Source of the DNA: Candidatus Ozemobacteraceae bacterium
GTDB lineage: Bacteria; Muiribacteriota; Ozemobacteria; Ozemobacterales; Ozemobacteraceae
Direction: 5' to 3'
Assembly (NCBI GenBank): GCA_035373905.1
Contig: DAOSOK010000027.1
Coordinates: 10,998 to 74,997 of the forward strand
DNA: 64,000 nt
Shown: one piece after another, positions 33,848 to 42,464 of the stretch
Layout: each line of letters starts with the position of its first letter
Numbering within the stretch: the stretch's first letter is position 1
The notes under the pieces: model-generated
What the model was told of the DNA's origin: nothing
The model's input: the letters and a program-made list of their open reading frames with translations, nothing else
The model's database searches: none
Position numbers and translations under genes: made by a program

Positions 33848-35842
33848 ATGGCCCGGGAATACATCCTCAGGAACACGCCGGGCGAGCCCCAGCCCGGACC
33901 CGCTCGTGCGTCGGGTATCGACTATGCCTCTGAACTGAACCCGGCCCAGCTCGAAGCGGTGATGACCCTGAACGGGCCCATCCTCTGCATCGCCGGGGCC
34001 GGCTCGGGAAAGACCCGCACGCTTGTCTACCGCGTCGCGCGGCTTGTCGAGACCGGCGTTCCTCCCGAATCGATCCTGCTTCTCACCTTTACGCGCAAGG
34101 CCGCGACCTCCATGCTCGACCGTGCCGCCGCGCTGGTCGGAAGCGGCACGCGCAGGATCGCGGGCGGCACCTACCACGCGTTCGCAAGCCAGGTGCTCCG
34201 GCGCCACGGGGCGGTTCTGGGCCTCACGCCGTCGTTCACCATCCTCGACGAAGGCGACGCCGCGGACATCATCAACCTCATGCGCGCCGAGCTTGGGGTG
34301 AACACCCGCGAAACGCGGTTCCCTCTCAAAGGCACCCTTCAGGACATGCGCTCGGCGGCGGTCAACCACGGAGTTAGTATAGCTGATGCTATAAAATCGA
34401 GATATCCTCAATTCGTCGAGCATACGGCGGAGATCGAACGGATTCTCGCAGACTACGATGCCTACAAACTCCGGCACCAGATGCTCGATTACGACGATCT
34501 CCTGATCTTCCTGCTCAGGCTGCTCGAGGAGCAGCCGGCCGCGCGCGACGCGCTCCGGGCAAGATACCGCCACATCATGGCCGACGAATACCAGGACACG
34601 AACAAGCTTCAGGCGAACATCACCGTGCTGCTCGGCGGCGGCTCGCGCAACGTCATGGTCGTTGGGGACGACGCGCAGAGCATCTACTCGTTTCGCGGCG
34701 CCGATGTCGGCAACATCCGGACGTTCCCGGAGCGGTTCCCGGACTGCCGCTTGATCCGCCTCGAGCGGAACTACCGCAGCACCGCCCCCCTGCTCGCCTC
34801 GACGAACCGTCTGATGGAACATGCGAAGGAAGGGTTTGCCAAGCGTCTCTACACCGAACGTACGGGCGGCTTACAGCCCGTTCTCGCCGTCAGCTCCGAC
34901 GAGGCCGAGCAGTCAGCGTTCGTTGCCCAGCGAATCCTGGAACTGCGCGAGGAGGGAATCCCGCTCGACCGCATCGCGGTGCTGTTCCGCTCGTCGTATC
35001 ACGCGTTCCAGCTCGAGCTCGAGCTTCGGCGCAGGAACATCCCCTACGTCAAATGGGGCGGCTTCAAGTTTCTCGAAGCCGCCCACATCAAGGACCTTCT
35101 GTCGCACCTGCGAGTTCTGCAGAATCCCAATGACCGCGTCGCCTGGCTTCGCGTGCTCCAGCTGATCGAGGGCGTGGGCACGAAAACCGCCGGTGCGCTG
35201 TTCGAGCGGCTCAGCACGGCGTCCGATCCGCTCGACCTCGAATCGCTCACAGCCCCGTCGAAGGCACGCGAAGGCCTCGCCGCGGCAGCCCAAGCCCTTC
35301 GGCGCGCGCGAAAACTGGCTGATGGACCGCCGGTGCCGGTGGTCGAGGCAATCGCCGATTACTACGGCCCGATTCTCAAACGCCGGTTCGATGATTTCCC
35401 GAAGCGCCTCCGCGACCTCGATCAGCTCACGGTTCTGGCGGGAAAATACGCCGGCATCGGCGAGATGCTCTCGGAGATGGCGCTCGAACCGCCGAAGAAC
35501 AGCATCGACGAGATTCTGGCCTCCGATGATGACGACGAGGAACGCCTGATCCTCTCCACGATCCATTCCGCGAAAGGGCTCGAATGGCACACCGTGTTCG
35601 TCATCTGGGCGATGGAGGGCCGCTTCCCCTCGTTCGGCGCTCTCAGAAACCCCTCTGATCTCGAAGAAGAGCGACGGCTGATGTACGTCGCCATGACCCG
35701 GGCGCAGGAACAGCTGTATCTTACCCACCCCGCCCTCGCCTGGGACCCCGCATCCGGCACCACCCTCTCCCAGCCGTCCCGCTTCCTCGCCGAGATCGGC
35801 CCCGACCTCCTCGACCGCTGGGAACTCCGATCGGCTCCTTGA
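33848..35842 (+). CDS. UvrD/PcrA-type superfamily 1 DNA helicase
   Basis: 3'-5' ATP-dependent DNA helicase, 664 aa, somewhat short for UvrD/PcrA. Motifs in order: Q-motif LNPAQLEAV, Walker A AGAGSGKTRT, motif Ia LLLTFTRKAATSM, motif II DEYQDTN, motif III GDDAQSIYSFRGAD, motif IV LERNYRST, motif V STIHSAKGLEWHTVFV and motif VI RRLMYVAMTRAQEQLYL. The 2B region is compact and there is no nuclease domain. Likely in repair or replication restart; UvrD, PcrA and Rep cannot be separated here. The patch at 34373-34415 uses A/T-ending codons almost exclusively. Confidence 0.93.
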   Translation: MAREYILRNTPGEPQPGPARASGIDYASELNPAQLEAVMTLNGPILCIAGAGSGKTRTLVYRVARLVETGVPPESILLLTFTRKAATSMLDRAAALVGSGTRRIAGGTYHAFASQVLRRHGAVLGLTPSFTILDEGDAADIINLMRAELGVNTRETRFPLKGTLQDMRSAAVNHGVSIADAIKSRYPQFVEHTAEIERILADYDAYKLRHQMLDYDDLLIFLLRLLEEQPAARDALRARYRHIMADEYQDTNKLQANITVLLGGGSRNVMVVGDDAQSIYSFRGADVGNIRTFPERFPDCRLIRLERNYRSTAPLLASTNRLMEHAKEGFAKRLYTERTGGLQPVLAVSSDEAEQSAFVAQRILELREEGIPLDRIAVLFRSSYHAFQLELELRRRNIPYVKWGGFKFLEAAHIKDLLSHLRVLQNPNDRVAWLRVLQLIEGVGTKTAGALFERLSTASDPLDLESLTAPSKAREGLAAAAQALRRARKLADGPPVPVVEAIADYYGPILKRRFDDFPKRLRDLDQLTVLAGKYAGIGEMLSEMALEPPKNSIDEILASDDDDEERLILSTIHSAKGLEWHTVFVIWAMEGRFPSFGALRNPSDLEEERRLMYVAMTRAQEQLYLTHPALAWDPASGTTLSQPSRFLAEIGPDLLDRWELRSAP

Positions 35843-35953
35843 CACTCTCCACCCGGTTCTGATACTCTCGCTCCCGATATTCTGCCGGGGGAGAGCCGCC
35901 CAAACATCCGCTCGAGAGTTCAGCGGAACGCCACCCGGGAAAAGAGCGAGCGT

Positions 35954-38041
35954 TTGATCCGTAATCTGACCATCCTGACCCTCGTTCTGAGCGCCATTCT
36001 CGGTGGTCTTCTGCTGAAAGACCACATGAGCATCCCGTCCCGCCATCTCGTCATTTTCTACACCTCGAACCTGCGCGGGCAGATCAACCCCTTCCAGGGC
36101 GAAGTATCGGATCGGGTCTACGAAAAAGCCGGCGGTCTCGCGTTTCTCCGGGCCCTGATCGACGATACGATGAAGACGTATCGCCTCGACCCGAAGAAAG
36201 CGCTTCTGCTCGACACCGGCGACAGCCTGTTCGGCTCGCCCGAAGCATCGCTGACGATGGGCGAAGTGCCGTTTGAAATGCTTCAGAAAGTCGGCTACGA
36301 CGCCATCGCCGTCGGCAACCTCGAGTTCGAGTTCGGTCTCGACACCCTCCGACGCTTCATCAGCACGAACAAGCTCCCGATGCTCGCCTGCAACTATCGA
36401 GATCTCGCCTCCCCGCTCGGCAACACGTTCTCCGGCGGCATACTCCTGGACAAAGACGGAACCCGCGTCGGCGTCATAGGTCTCGGCATGGTCGACCTCG
36501 CCCGGAACACACGCCAGGAAAACATCATGCAGATCGAGATCAGCGACATGCACGCGGCCGTCCAGAAGACCGCGGCATCGCTCAGGGCCCGGGGAGCAGA
36601 GCTGATCGTCCTCCTGTCGCACCAGCCAGGTCTAGACACCCGCCCCGACCTCGCCGAACTGTTTCCTGACGTCGACATCATCATCGGCGACCTGATCAGC
36701 GGCCAGATGACGGACCCGGGCCGGCGGCCCCTCGTCCTGCCCACCCCGCCGGCGCGCGGGGCAGGCGTCGGCATGGTGCGCATTCCGTATATCGGCTCGC
36801 AATGGAACCTCGAGAAAGCCGTCCAGACGATTCTTCCCGTCGATGCGGCTCATATCTCCCCGAGCGCTGCGCTCGTCACGGAGATCGCCCGGGTCGAGGC
36901 GAAGGTCGACAGCCTGCTCGAGCAGGTCGTCGCGACGTCGGAAGGCAACTTCAAGCGCAACTTCAACGAAGAGTCCAGCATGGGCAATCTCATCACCGAC
37001 TCGATGCGCGCCGTCGCGAAAACCGATGTCGCGTTTCTCAACTCCGGCGCGATCAAGGCAGTGATTTCGTCCGGGTCGATCTCTCTTCGAGATCTCTATG
37101 ACGCCCTGCCTTTCGAGAACACGATCGTGCGCACCGAACTCGCCGGCTGGCAGATCGAGAATCTCGTCGAGGAGGGGCTGAGCGGCCGCGGAAGCTTCGT
37201 CCAGACATCCGGTCTCACCTGCACCTGTTCGATGATGAACCCACCCGGATTCCGACTCGTACAGATCGCCGTCGGGGAGGAACCGCTCGACTCGGCACGC
37301 ATGTACAGCGTCGCCGTCACCGATTTCATGCTCAACACCCCGCAGAACTGGCCCGAACTCCGCACCGGGAAAAACGTTCGGGCGTTCGGCCTGCTGCGTG
37401 AAAACCTCAAACAGTATCTCGCTTCGATGTCCGTCATCGCCCCCTGCGTCGACCGGCGGTATATCGACGTCCCGGAAGGCGACGAAACCCTCCGGGTCCA
37501 GTCCCTCTCCATCGAGCTTGCGAATCTTTCCACCCCCGTGTCGAACGATGGAACGTATGACTCGCCGTATGGCCGCCTCGTTGCCGACGTCCTGCGCGTC
37601 GAGACCGACTCGGACTTCGCCCTTATGCCCGTCACGGACATCCACAGCATGAACGACCCGCTCTCGGTGTTCACGCCCGCCCGTCTCACGGCGGACATGC
37701 CCCGCATCTGCGGCGTCAGCACGGTGAACATTCCCGGAACGACGCTCAGGCGCCTCATCGAACGGATGCTCGCGACCGGCGGCGTTCCTCTCTGTTTCGC
37801 CGGCTTTTCCATCGAGCTCAAAGATAATAAATTGTCGAAAATATTTCCCTGGCAGGGCGATTTCGACCCCCAGCGGAGCTACAAGGTGGCACTGCCGGCC
37901 GATCTCCCCGAAAAACTCGGCGCCGTCGGCGGACTCGCGAGTCTGACGGCCTCGCCATTCAGCACCGATCTGCGCCGCACCTTCATGAACGGTGTCAGGA
38001 GGGTCGGTGGAAACATCGAACTTCGCCGTGCCGTTTTCTGA
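35954..38041 (+). CDS. UshA-like membrane-anchored protein with degenerate metal site
   Basis: 695 aa, starting at a TTG with a weak ribosome site; an N-terminal hydrophobic segment (about 4-21) acts as signal or anchor. It has the UshA/5'-nucleotidase two-domain layout, but most metal ligands are gone. The motif normally HTNDxHG reads YTSNLRG (36-42), GNHEF reads GNLEF (Leu123 for His), and the GGHTH motif reads IGDLISG. TGDS (Asp90), Asn122 and LLSHQPG remain. The C-terminal domain (NSGAIKAVISSGSISLRDLY) is well conserved and followed by a second, shorter copy-like region. Probably a binding or sensory pseudoenzyme. It overlaps the diguanylate cyclase gene. Confidence 0.8.
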   Translation: MIRNLTILTLVLSAILGGLLLKDHMSIPSRHLVIFYTSNLRGQINPFQGEVSDRVYEKAGGLAFLRALIDDTMKTYRLDPKKALLLDTGDSLFGSPEASLTMGEVPFEMLQKVGYDAIAVGNLEFEFGLDTLRRFISTNKLPMLACNYRDLASPLGNTFSGGILLDKDGTRVGVIGLGMVDLARNTRQENIMQIEISDMHAAVQKTAASLRARGAELIVLLSHQPGLDTRPDLAELFPDVDIIIGDLISGQMTDPGRRPLVLPTPPARGAGVGMVRIPYIGSQWNLEKAVQTILPVDAAHISPSAALVTEIARVEAKVDSLLEQVVATSEGNFKRNFNEESSMGNLITDSMRAVAKTDVAFLNSGAIKAVISSGSISLRDLYDALPFENTIVRTELAGWQIENLVEEGLSGRGSFVQTSGLTCTCSMMNPPGFRLVQIAVGEEPLDSARMYSVAVTDFMLNTPQNWPELRTGKNVRAFGLLRENLKQYLASMSVIAPCVDRRYIDVPEGDETLRVQSLSIELANLSTPVSNDGTYDSPYGRLVADVLRVETDSDFALMPVTDIHSMNDPLSVFTPARLTADMPRICGVSTVNIPGTTLRRLIERMLATGGVPLCFAGFSIELKDNKLSKIFPWQGDFDPQRSYKVALPADLPEKLGAVGGLASLTASPFSTDLRRTFMNGVRRVGGNIELRRAVF

Positions 38042-40097
38042 CCGCTTCGCTCCCACCAGCCTGCGGGCCAAGATCCTGCTGGTGTTCGTTCTCGTCCTCG
38101 TCACGCCGCTCTCGTTGCTGATGCTCCTGTCTCTTCAGCGAACCGACGAGGCTGCGCGCCAGGATTTCAACAAGCGGCTCGGCTCGGCGGCGACCCTGTT
38201 CCGGGACAGCCTCGAGGATCAGCTCGACTCCTTGCGCGTCCGGGCGAAAACCGTCGCCGACTTCGACTTGTACAATGTCGCCCACACCGGGTTCGCGGCC
38301 TCGGCGACGACGCCGGTCCTGCAGTATGAGCTGATCCGTTCCGGCCTCGACTACATCGCGATGGTCAGAAACCGTGGAACACCGTTCATCGAGGAGGGCG
38401 TCCCCCCCTCGGAATCCCTGGAAAAGATCATTCCGGCTCTCTGCCACGTTCCACTGAGCTACAACCTCTACATTCTCGGTCGCGAGCCGTGGATTTTCGC
38501 GGCTGCCGAGATCACGAAACTCCGTCAGAGCGAGCCCGTTCACGTCGTCTTCGCCTACAGGCTCGCCCGCGACTTCGGCGACCGTCTCAAACGGCTGACG
38601 GGAGCAGAATTCAGCCTGCTGTATGACAACCGCAGAGTCCTCACCACTCTTATGGATATCTACGGCAAGCGCATGACGAACACCGCTCCGGAGCTCATCG
38701 ACCGGCGCACCGGCGTGATGGACGTGATGGGCGCGCAGCATACCTTCGTGCGCGAAGTCGCCCTCCGAAGCAAGATTTCCGAAGCCATCCTCCTCGAAAT
38801 CTCGCTGCCGGCGTCCGAGTTCGCCCAGCTCGGCTCCCGCATGCGGCGCGACTTCGGTATTTTCGGTCTGCTCGGTCTGCTGGCGGCGTTCATCACCGGC
38901 ACCTACCTCGCACTTCACATGGCCGGCCCCATCAATCAGCTCGCAGAATCCACGACGAAAGTCGCCGCCGGCGATCTGTATATCAAGGTCAGCTCGGGCC
39001 GCAACGACGAGATCGGCCTCCTGCACCGGAATTTCCAGGCGATGATCGACGCGATTCGCGAAGAGCGTGATCAACGGCTAAGTCGCATGCGCGAACTGAA
39101 TACGCTGTTCGAGATCAGCAACGCGGTCAACTTCATCACCGACTCGGAAGAGCTGCTCAAATTCGTGCTGACACACGCGATCGAGGTGCTGGAAGCTGAG
39201 CGCGGCTCGATCATGCTGCTCGACGATACAACCGACGAGCTTGTCGTGAAAGTCGCGTCGGGCGGCCGATTCCGCATCGTCAGCGGCACGCCGGTGAAGC
39301 TCGGCCACGGCATCTGCGGCATCGTCGCGAAGGACGGCAAAGGCCGCATCTCGAACGACGGCTTCCGCGATCCGGAATTCCGCAACTTCGGAAGCCTGCT
39401 TCCCGTCGAGGACATCCGGTCGCTGCTCTGCTCGCCGCTCAAGTTCAAGGATGGCACGATCGGCGTCATCAATATCGTCAACAAGCGCAGCGGCCATCCG
39501 TTCGAGTCGAACGACCTGAACCTGCTGAACCTGATCGCTTCCCAGGCCGCGGTGACGATCGAAAACAATAAATTGTATGAACTATCGATCACCGACGGGC
39601 TGACGCGGCTGTTCGTGTTTCGCTACTTCTCGGCACGCCTCTCGGAGGAAGTCCTCCGCGCGCGCCGCTACGGGCTGAAGCTGTCGCTGATCATGATCGA
39701 TATCGACAATTTCAAACGGTTCAACGACGTGTACGGCCACCAGGTCGGCGATCAGGTCCTCCAGCGCGTCGCCCTAGCGATCCGCGAGACGATCCGCACC
39801 GGCATCGACATCCCGTGCCGCTACGGCGGCGAGGAGATGGCGATCATCCTTCCCGAAACCCGTACAGACGAGGCGCATCGCACGGCTGAGCGTCTGCGCG
39901 AATCGATCGCGGCGCTCACGATCAGCAATCCCCTCGGCGAACTGCGCATCACCTGCAGCCTCGGCGTGGCGGCCTACCCCGGCGACGCGCATGACAAGGA
40001 CTCCCTCGTCGAAGCCGCCGACAAGGCGATGTATTACAGCAAACGTAACGGCAAGAATCGCACCACCCAGGCATCCGTCATGGCCGAAGAGGCCTGA
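38007..40097 (+). CDS. Diguanylate cyclase: membrane sensor-HAMP-GAF-GGDEF
   Basis: Makes c-di-GMP. About 696 aa: TM near 20-40, an extracytoplasmic sensor domain, a TM near 290-310, HAMP (MAGPINQLAESTTKVAAGDL), GAF (about 365-515) and GGDEF. The active site reads YGGEEM, an accepted variant. The inhibitory-site position is TGID rather than RxxD, so product inhibition may be absent. GTG 38007 is chosen because AGGAGG lies four bases before it; GTG 37992 is possible. It overlaps the degenerate UshA-like gene by 35 nt, suggesting the exported pseudoenzyme and this sensor work together. Confidence 0.88.
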   Translation: METSNFAVPFSDRFAPTSLRAKILLVFVLVLVTPLSLLMLLSLQRTDEAARQDFNKRLGSAATLFRDSLEDQLDSLRVRAKTVADFDLYNVAHTGFAASATTPVLQYELIRSGLDYIAMVRNRGTPFIEEGVPPSESLEKIIPALCHVPLSYNLYILGREPWIFAAAEITKLRQSEPVHVVFAYRLARDFGDRLKRLTGAEFSLLYDNRRVLTTLMDIYGKRMTNTAPELIDRRTGVMDVMGAQHTFVREVALRSKISEAILLEISLPASEFAQLGSRMRRDFGIFGLLGLLAAFITGTYLALHMAGPINQLAESTTKVAAGDLYIKVSSGRNDEIGLLHRNFQAMIDAIREERDQRLSRMRELNTLFEISNAVNFITDSEELLKFVLTHAIEVLEAERGSIMLLDDTTDELVVKVASGGRFRIVSGTPVKLGHGICGIVAKDGKGRISNDGFRDPEFRNFGSLLPVEDIRSLLCSPLKFKDGTIGVINIVNKRSGHPFESNDLNLLNLIASQAAVTIENNKLYELSITDGLTRLFVFRYFSARLSEEVLRARRYGLKLSLIMIDIDNFKRFNDVYGHQVGDQVLQRVALAIRETIRTGIDIPCRYGGEEMAIILPETRTDEAHRTAERLRESIAALTISNPLGELRITCSLGVAAYPGDAHDKDSLVEAADKAMYYSKRNGKNRTTQASVMAEEA

Positions 40098-40138
40098 CGG
40101 AACCTGTATTCACAACGAACGAGGAGAAGCCCCGTCCG

Positions 40139-40552
40139 ATGAAATACGTATTGTTCACGATCCTCTGCTTTGGCGTCACCCCCGTGCTCGACAAATGGTC
40201 CGCCGTCCAGTCTGACCCGGCCGTCGGCGTCTTCATCAGAACCCTCTGCATCGCGGTGGTGTCCGTCCTGATCCTTACGGTTACAGGCAAATGGGGGCTC
40301 GTGACCCAGGTTGCGCCGAAAACGATCCTGTTTCTCGGCACGTCGGGCATTCTCGCGGGATGCCTGGGAGTCCTCGCCATGCTGAAAGCGTTCCGGGAAG
40401 TTCCAGATGCGGGAAAAGTGGCGGTGATGATCGCGACGTATCCGGTCGTTTCTCTCTTCTTCACAGCCTTGTTGCTGCATGAGAAACTCACGGTGGCGAA
40501 AATAGCCGGAACCGTTCTCATCACGGCGGGAGCGATTCTGCTGAACCTGTAA
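40139..40552 (+). CDS. Half-size EamA/DMT-family transporter
   Basis: 137-residue membrane protein with five helices: about 1-15, 28-48, 57-80, 90-112 and 115-136. Pattern GTSGILAGCLGVLAMLKAF and the C-terminal LLLHEKLTVAKIAGTVLITAGAILL are characteristic of one EamA repeat of drug/metabolite transporters; the length corresponds to single-repeat members that work as dimers. Substrate unknown. GAGGAGA lies about ten bases before the ATG. It follows the diguanylate cyclase by 41 nt. Confidence 0.82.
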   Translation: MKYVLFTILCFGVTPVLDKWSAVQSDPAVGVFIRTLCIAVVSVLILTVTGKWGLVTQVAPKTILFLGTSGILAGCLGVLAMLKAFREVPDAGKVAVMIATYPVVSLFFTALLLHEKLTVAKIAGTVLITAGAILLNL

Positions 40553-40591
40553 CGCCGTGAGGCCGGGCTATGCAAGCCCAGCCCGGGTCGT

Positions 40592-40945
40592 TCAGCGCGA
40601 TGATTTCGAACTGCCGAGCATCAGCTGGTATGTCTGGTATTTCCGCTGGTATTCGGCTAGCGCGCCAAGCGTCTCCATCGTCTGGGGGCCGCTTTCCCTG
40701 AGCATCTTCACATACCGGTCGTAGGCCGCGAGGTATTCCCTGTGGGCATCCTCGAGCGTCCGTTCAACGGCTGACGACGCATTTGCTGTCTGCCCGATCG
40801 GAGACGATGCAGGCGTCACGACCATTGCCGCGGAAGGCGATGGCGTGGCCGTCGCCGCAGGGACAGGGGTGGCCGATTCCCGGCACCCGGTGCAGGTGAA
40901 CGTGATGCCGGCGATCAGCAACCCTCGTAGAAGACAGCGGAGCAT
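40592..40945 (-). CDS. Small lipoprotein with C-terminal helical module
   Basis: 117 residues from ATG 40945 (AAGGGG upstream; a longer frame to 40975 is less likely). Hydrophobic signal followed by TCTGC, a lipoprotein cleavage site, then a Ser/Thr/Ala/Pro linker and a C-terminal helical hairpin (LEDAHREYLAAYDRYVKML ... ALAEYQRKYQTYQLMLG). That module resembles the one ending the M48 protease at 14207-15397 in length, aromatic spacing and charge pattern. Function unknown; envelope location. Confidence 0.7.
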   Translation of the reverse strand: MLRCLLRGLLIAGITFTCTGCRESATPVPAATATPSPSAAMVVTPASSPIGQTANASSAVERTLEDAHREYLAAYDRYVKMLRESGPQTMETLGALAEYQRKYQTYQLMLGSSKSSR

Positions 40946-41261
40946 AGCCGCCCCTTTCCGCAGACTTTCCCCCATTATAGGAACCGTTTTCCGAAGGTGT
41001 CAAGGCTTGCGGTACGGCATCGGGAGGCGACATTTCGTTCAGTGCCCCGCCAAACGGGCATGGAAAGCGGCAGGAAAAAGAGGTTGAATTTCCGGTGTTT
41101 AGAATGTAAAATATCGCCTCGATAAAGCCCTGCAAGGGTCGCGGCGCATGCACGGAGCAGTAATGCCCGGAAGGCGCTGTTCCCCGATGTGGGGGTGCTT
41201 ACCCGGGGACGTACACATCCGACATTCCCCGGCATCAGTGGAAGGAAAGGGGAAACTTGCA
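40946..41261. other. 316-bp divergent region with structured leader of the amidohydrolase pair
   Basis: Holds promoters for the lipoprotein (minus) and the amidohydrolases (plus). From about 41181 to 41210 the plus-strand RNA could fold either as CCCC-GATGT-GGGG or as TCCCC...GGGGA around an inner GGGGT-GCTT-ACCC, two exclusive hairpins. No known riboswitch class was recognised. Confidence 0.45.
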
Positions 41262-42428
41262 ATGCGCGTCATCCTTGAAAAAGGCACCATTTTTTATCAG
41301 GGCAAGTTCCAGCAGCTCGGCCGTCTCGTGCTCGACCACGGCAAGATCACCGAAGTCACGCTGGCCAGCGTGAAGGCGAAGAAGCCGAAGGTCGGCGGCA
41401 AGGAAAAGGATTCCGACAAGCCGATCAACTGCGACGGCAAGTTCATCATGCCCGGCTTTATCGACGCCCACACCCACATCACCCTCGAAGAAGAGGGCAT
41501 CGGCTGGGTCGACGCCGACCTGAACGAGTCGTTCGGCCTCGTCACCCCGCAGGTGCGCGCGTTCGATGCGCTCAAGATGCGCGACCAGGCCCTCTCCGAC
41601 GCCCGCTCCGGCGGCGTCACCACGATGCTCGTCACTCCCGGCTCGGCCAACCCGATCGGCGGCCAGGCCTGCATCATCAAGGCCCGCGGCAAGATCGCCG
41701 AGGAAGCGGCCATCCGCGAGAGCTGCGGCATGAAGCTGGCCTTCGGCGAGAACCCGAAGCGCACCTACGCCGAGCAGAAGCAGTTCCCGTGCACCCGCAT
41801 GGGCACCGCCGCCGTCATCCGCGAGTGGCTGATGAAGGCCCAGGACTACTCGAAGAAGAAGAAGTCGAAAGACTTCAAGGACCGCGACATCAAGCTCGAG
41901 GCCCTGATGCCCCTGCTCGAAGGCAAGATCCAGGCCCGCGCCCACGCGCACACCGCCGACGACATCATCACGGCGTATCGCATCGCCCAGGAGTTCAACC
42001 TCGACCTCGTCATCGACCACTGCACCGAAGGCCATCTCATCGCCAAGGAACTCGGCCGCTGGAAGGCCAAGGCCGTCGTCGGCCCGACCTTCTCCTGCCG
42101 CGTGAAGCCTGAACTGCGGCATCGCACGTTCGACACGGTGCGCGTGCTGCTCGACGAGGGCTGCATGGTCGCCATCACGACCGACCACCCGGTCATTCCG
42201 ATCGAGGGCCTCAGCCTCGCCGCGGCGCTGTGCGTGCGCCACGGTCTCGAGGAAGAGCGCGCGATCAAGGCGATCACCGAGTATCCGGCGGCCATCCTCG
42301 GACTCGACAAGCGCCTCGGCAAGATCGAAACCGGTTTTGACGGCGATGTCGTCGTCTGGAGCGGACACCCTCTCGACTCCCGGTCCAAGGCGGAGTCGGT
42401 GTTCATCGACGGCGCTCGGGTGCTCTGA
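41262..42428 (+). CDS. Metal-dependent amidohydrolase (imidazolonepropionase-like), copy 1
   Basis: 388-aa TIM-barrel hydrolase of the amidohydrolase superfamily. Motifs: IDAHTHI (HxH pair near residue 73), RAHAHTADDI, LVIDHCTEGHL and ITTDHPVIP, which supply the remaining His and Asp ligands. The N- and C-terminal strands make the usual beta-sandwich (VVWSGHPLDSRSKAESVFIDG). Substrate unknown; family members act on cyclic amides, imidazolones or peptides such as cyclic or isoaspartyl bonds. ATG 41262 follows AAGGAAAGGGGA. A near paralogue follows 36 nt downstream. Confidence 0.88.
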   Translation: MRVILEKGTIFYQGKFQQLGRLVLDHGKITEVTLASVKAKKPKVGGKEKDSDKPINCDGKFIMPGFIDAHTHITLEEEGIGWVDADLNESFGLVTPQVRAFDALKMRDQALSDARSGGVTTMLVTPGSANPIGGQACIIKARGKIAEEAAIRESCGMKLAFGENPKRTYAEQKQFPCTRMGTAAVIREWLMKAQDYSKKKKSKDFKDRDIKLEALMPLLEGKIQARAHAHTADDIITAYRIAQEFNLDLVIDHCTEGHLIAKELGRWKAKAVVGPTFSCRVKPELRHRTFDTVRVLLDEGCMVAITTDHPVIPIEGLSLAAALCVRHGLEEERAIKAITEYPAAILGLDKRLGKIETGFDGDVVVWSGHPLDSRSKAESVFIDGARVL

Positions 42429-42464
42429 GCCCTTCGGACCGCGTCACGCGGGAAGGGAGAGGTC

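Noticed and set aside
41181..41210. Riboswitch in the amidohydrolase leader
   Set aside because: Alternative hairpins exist but no conserved core of a known class was recognised; kept only as a structured leader.
41235..42368. Minus-strand frame opposite the first amidohydrolase
   Set aside because: Antisense shadow rich in Asp, Gly, Ala and Arg; same situation as opposite copy 2 (42477-43544).
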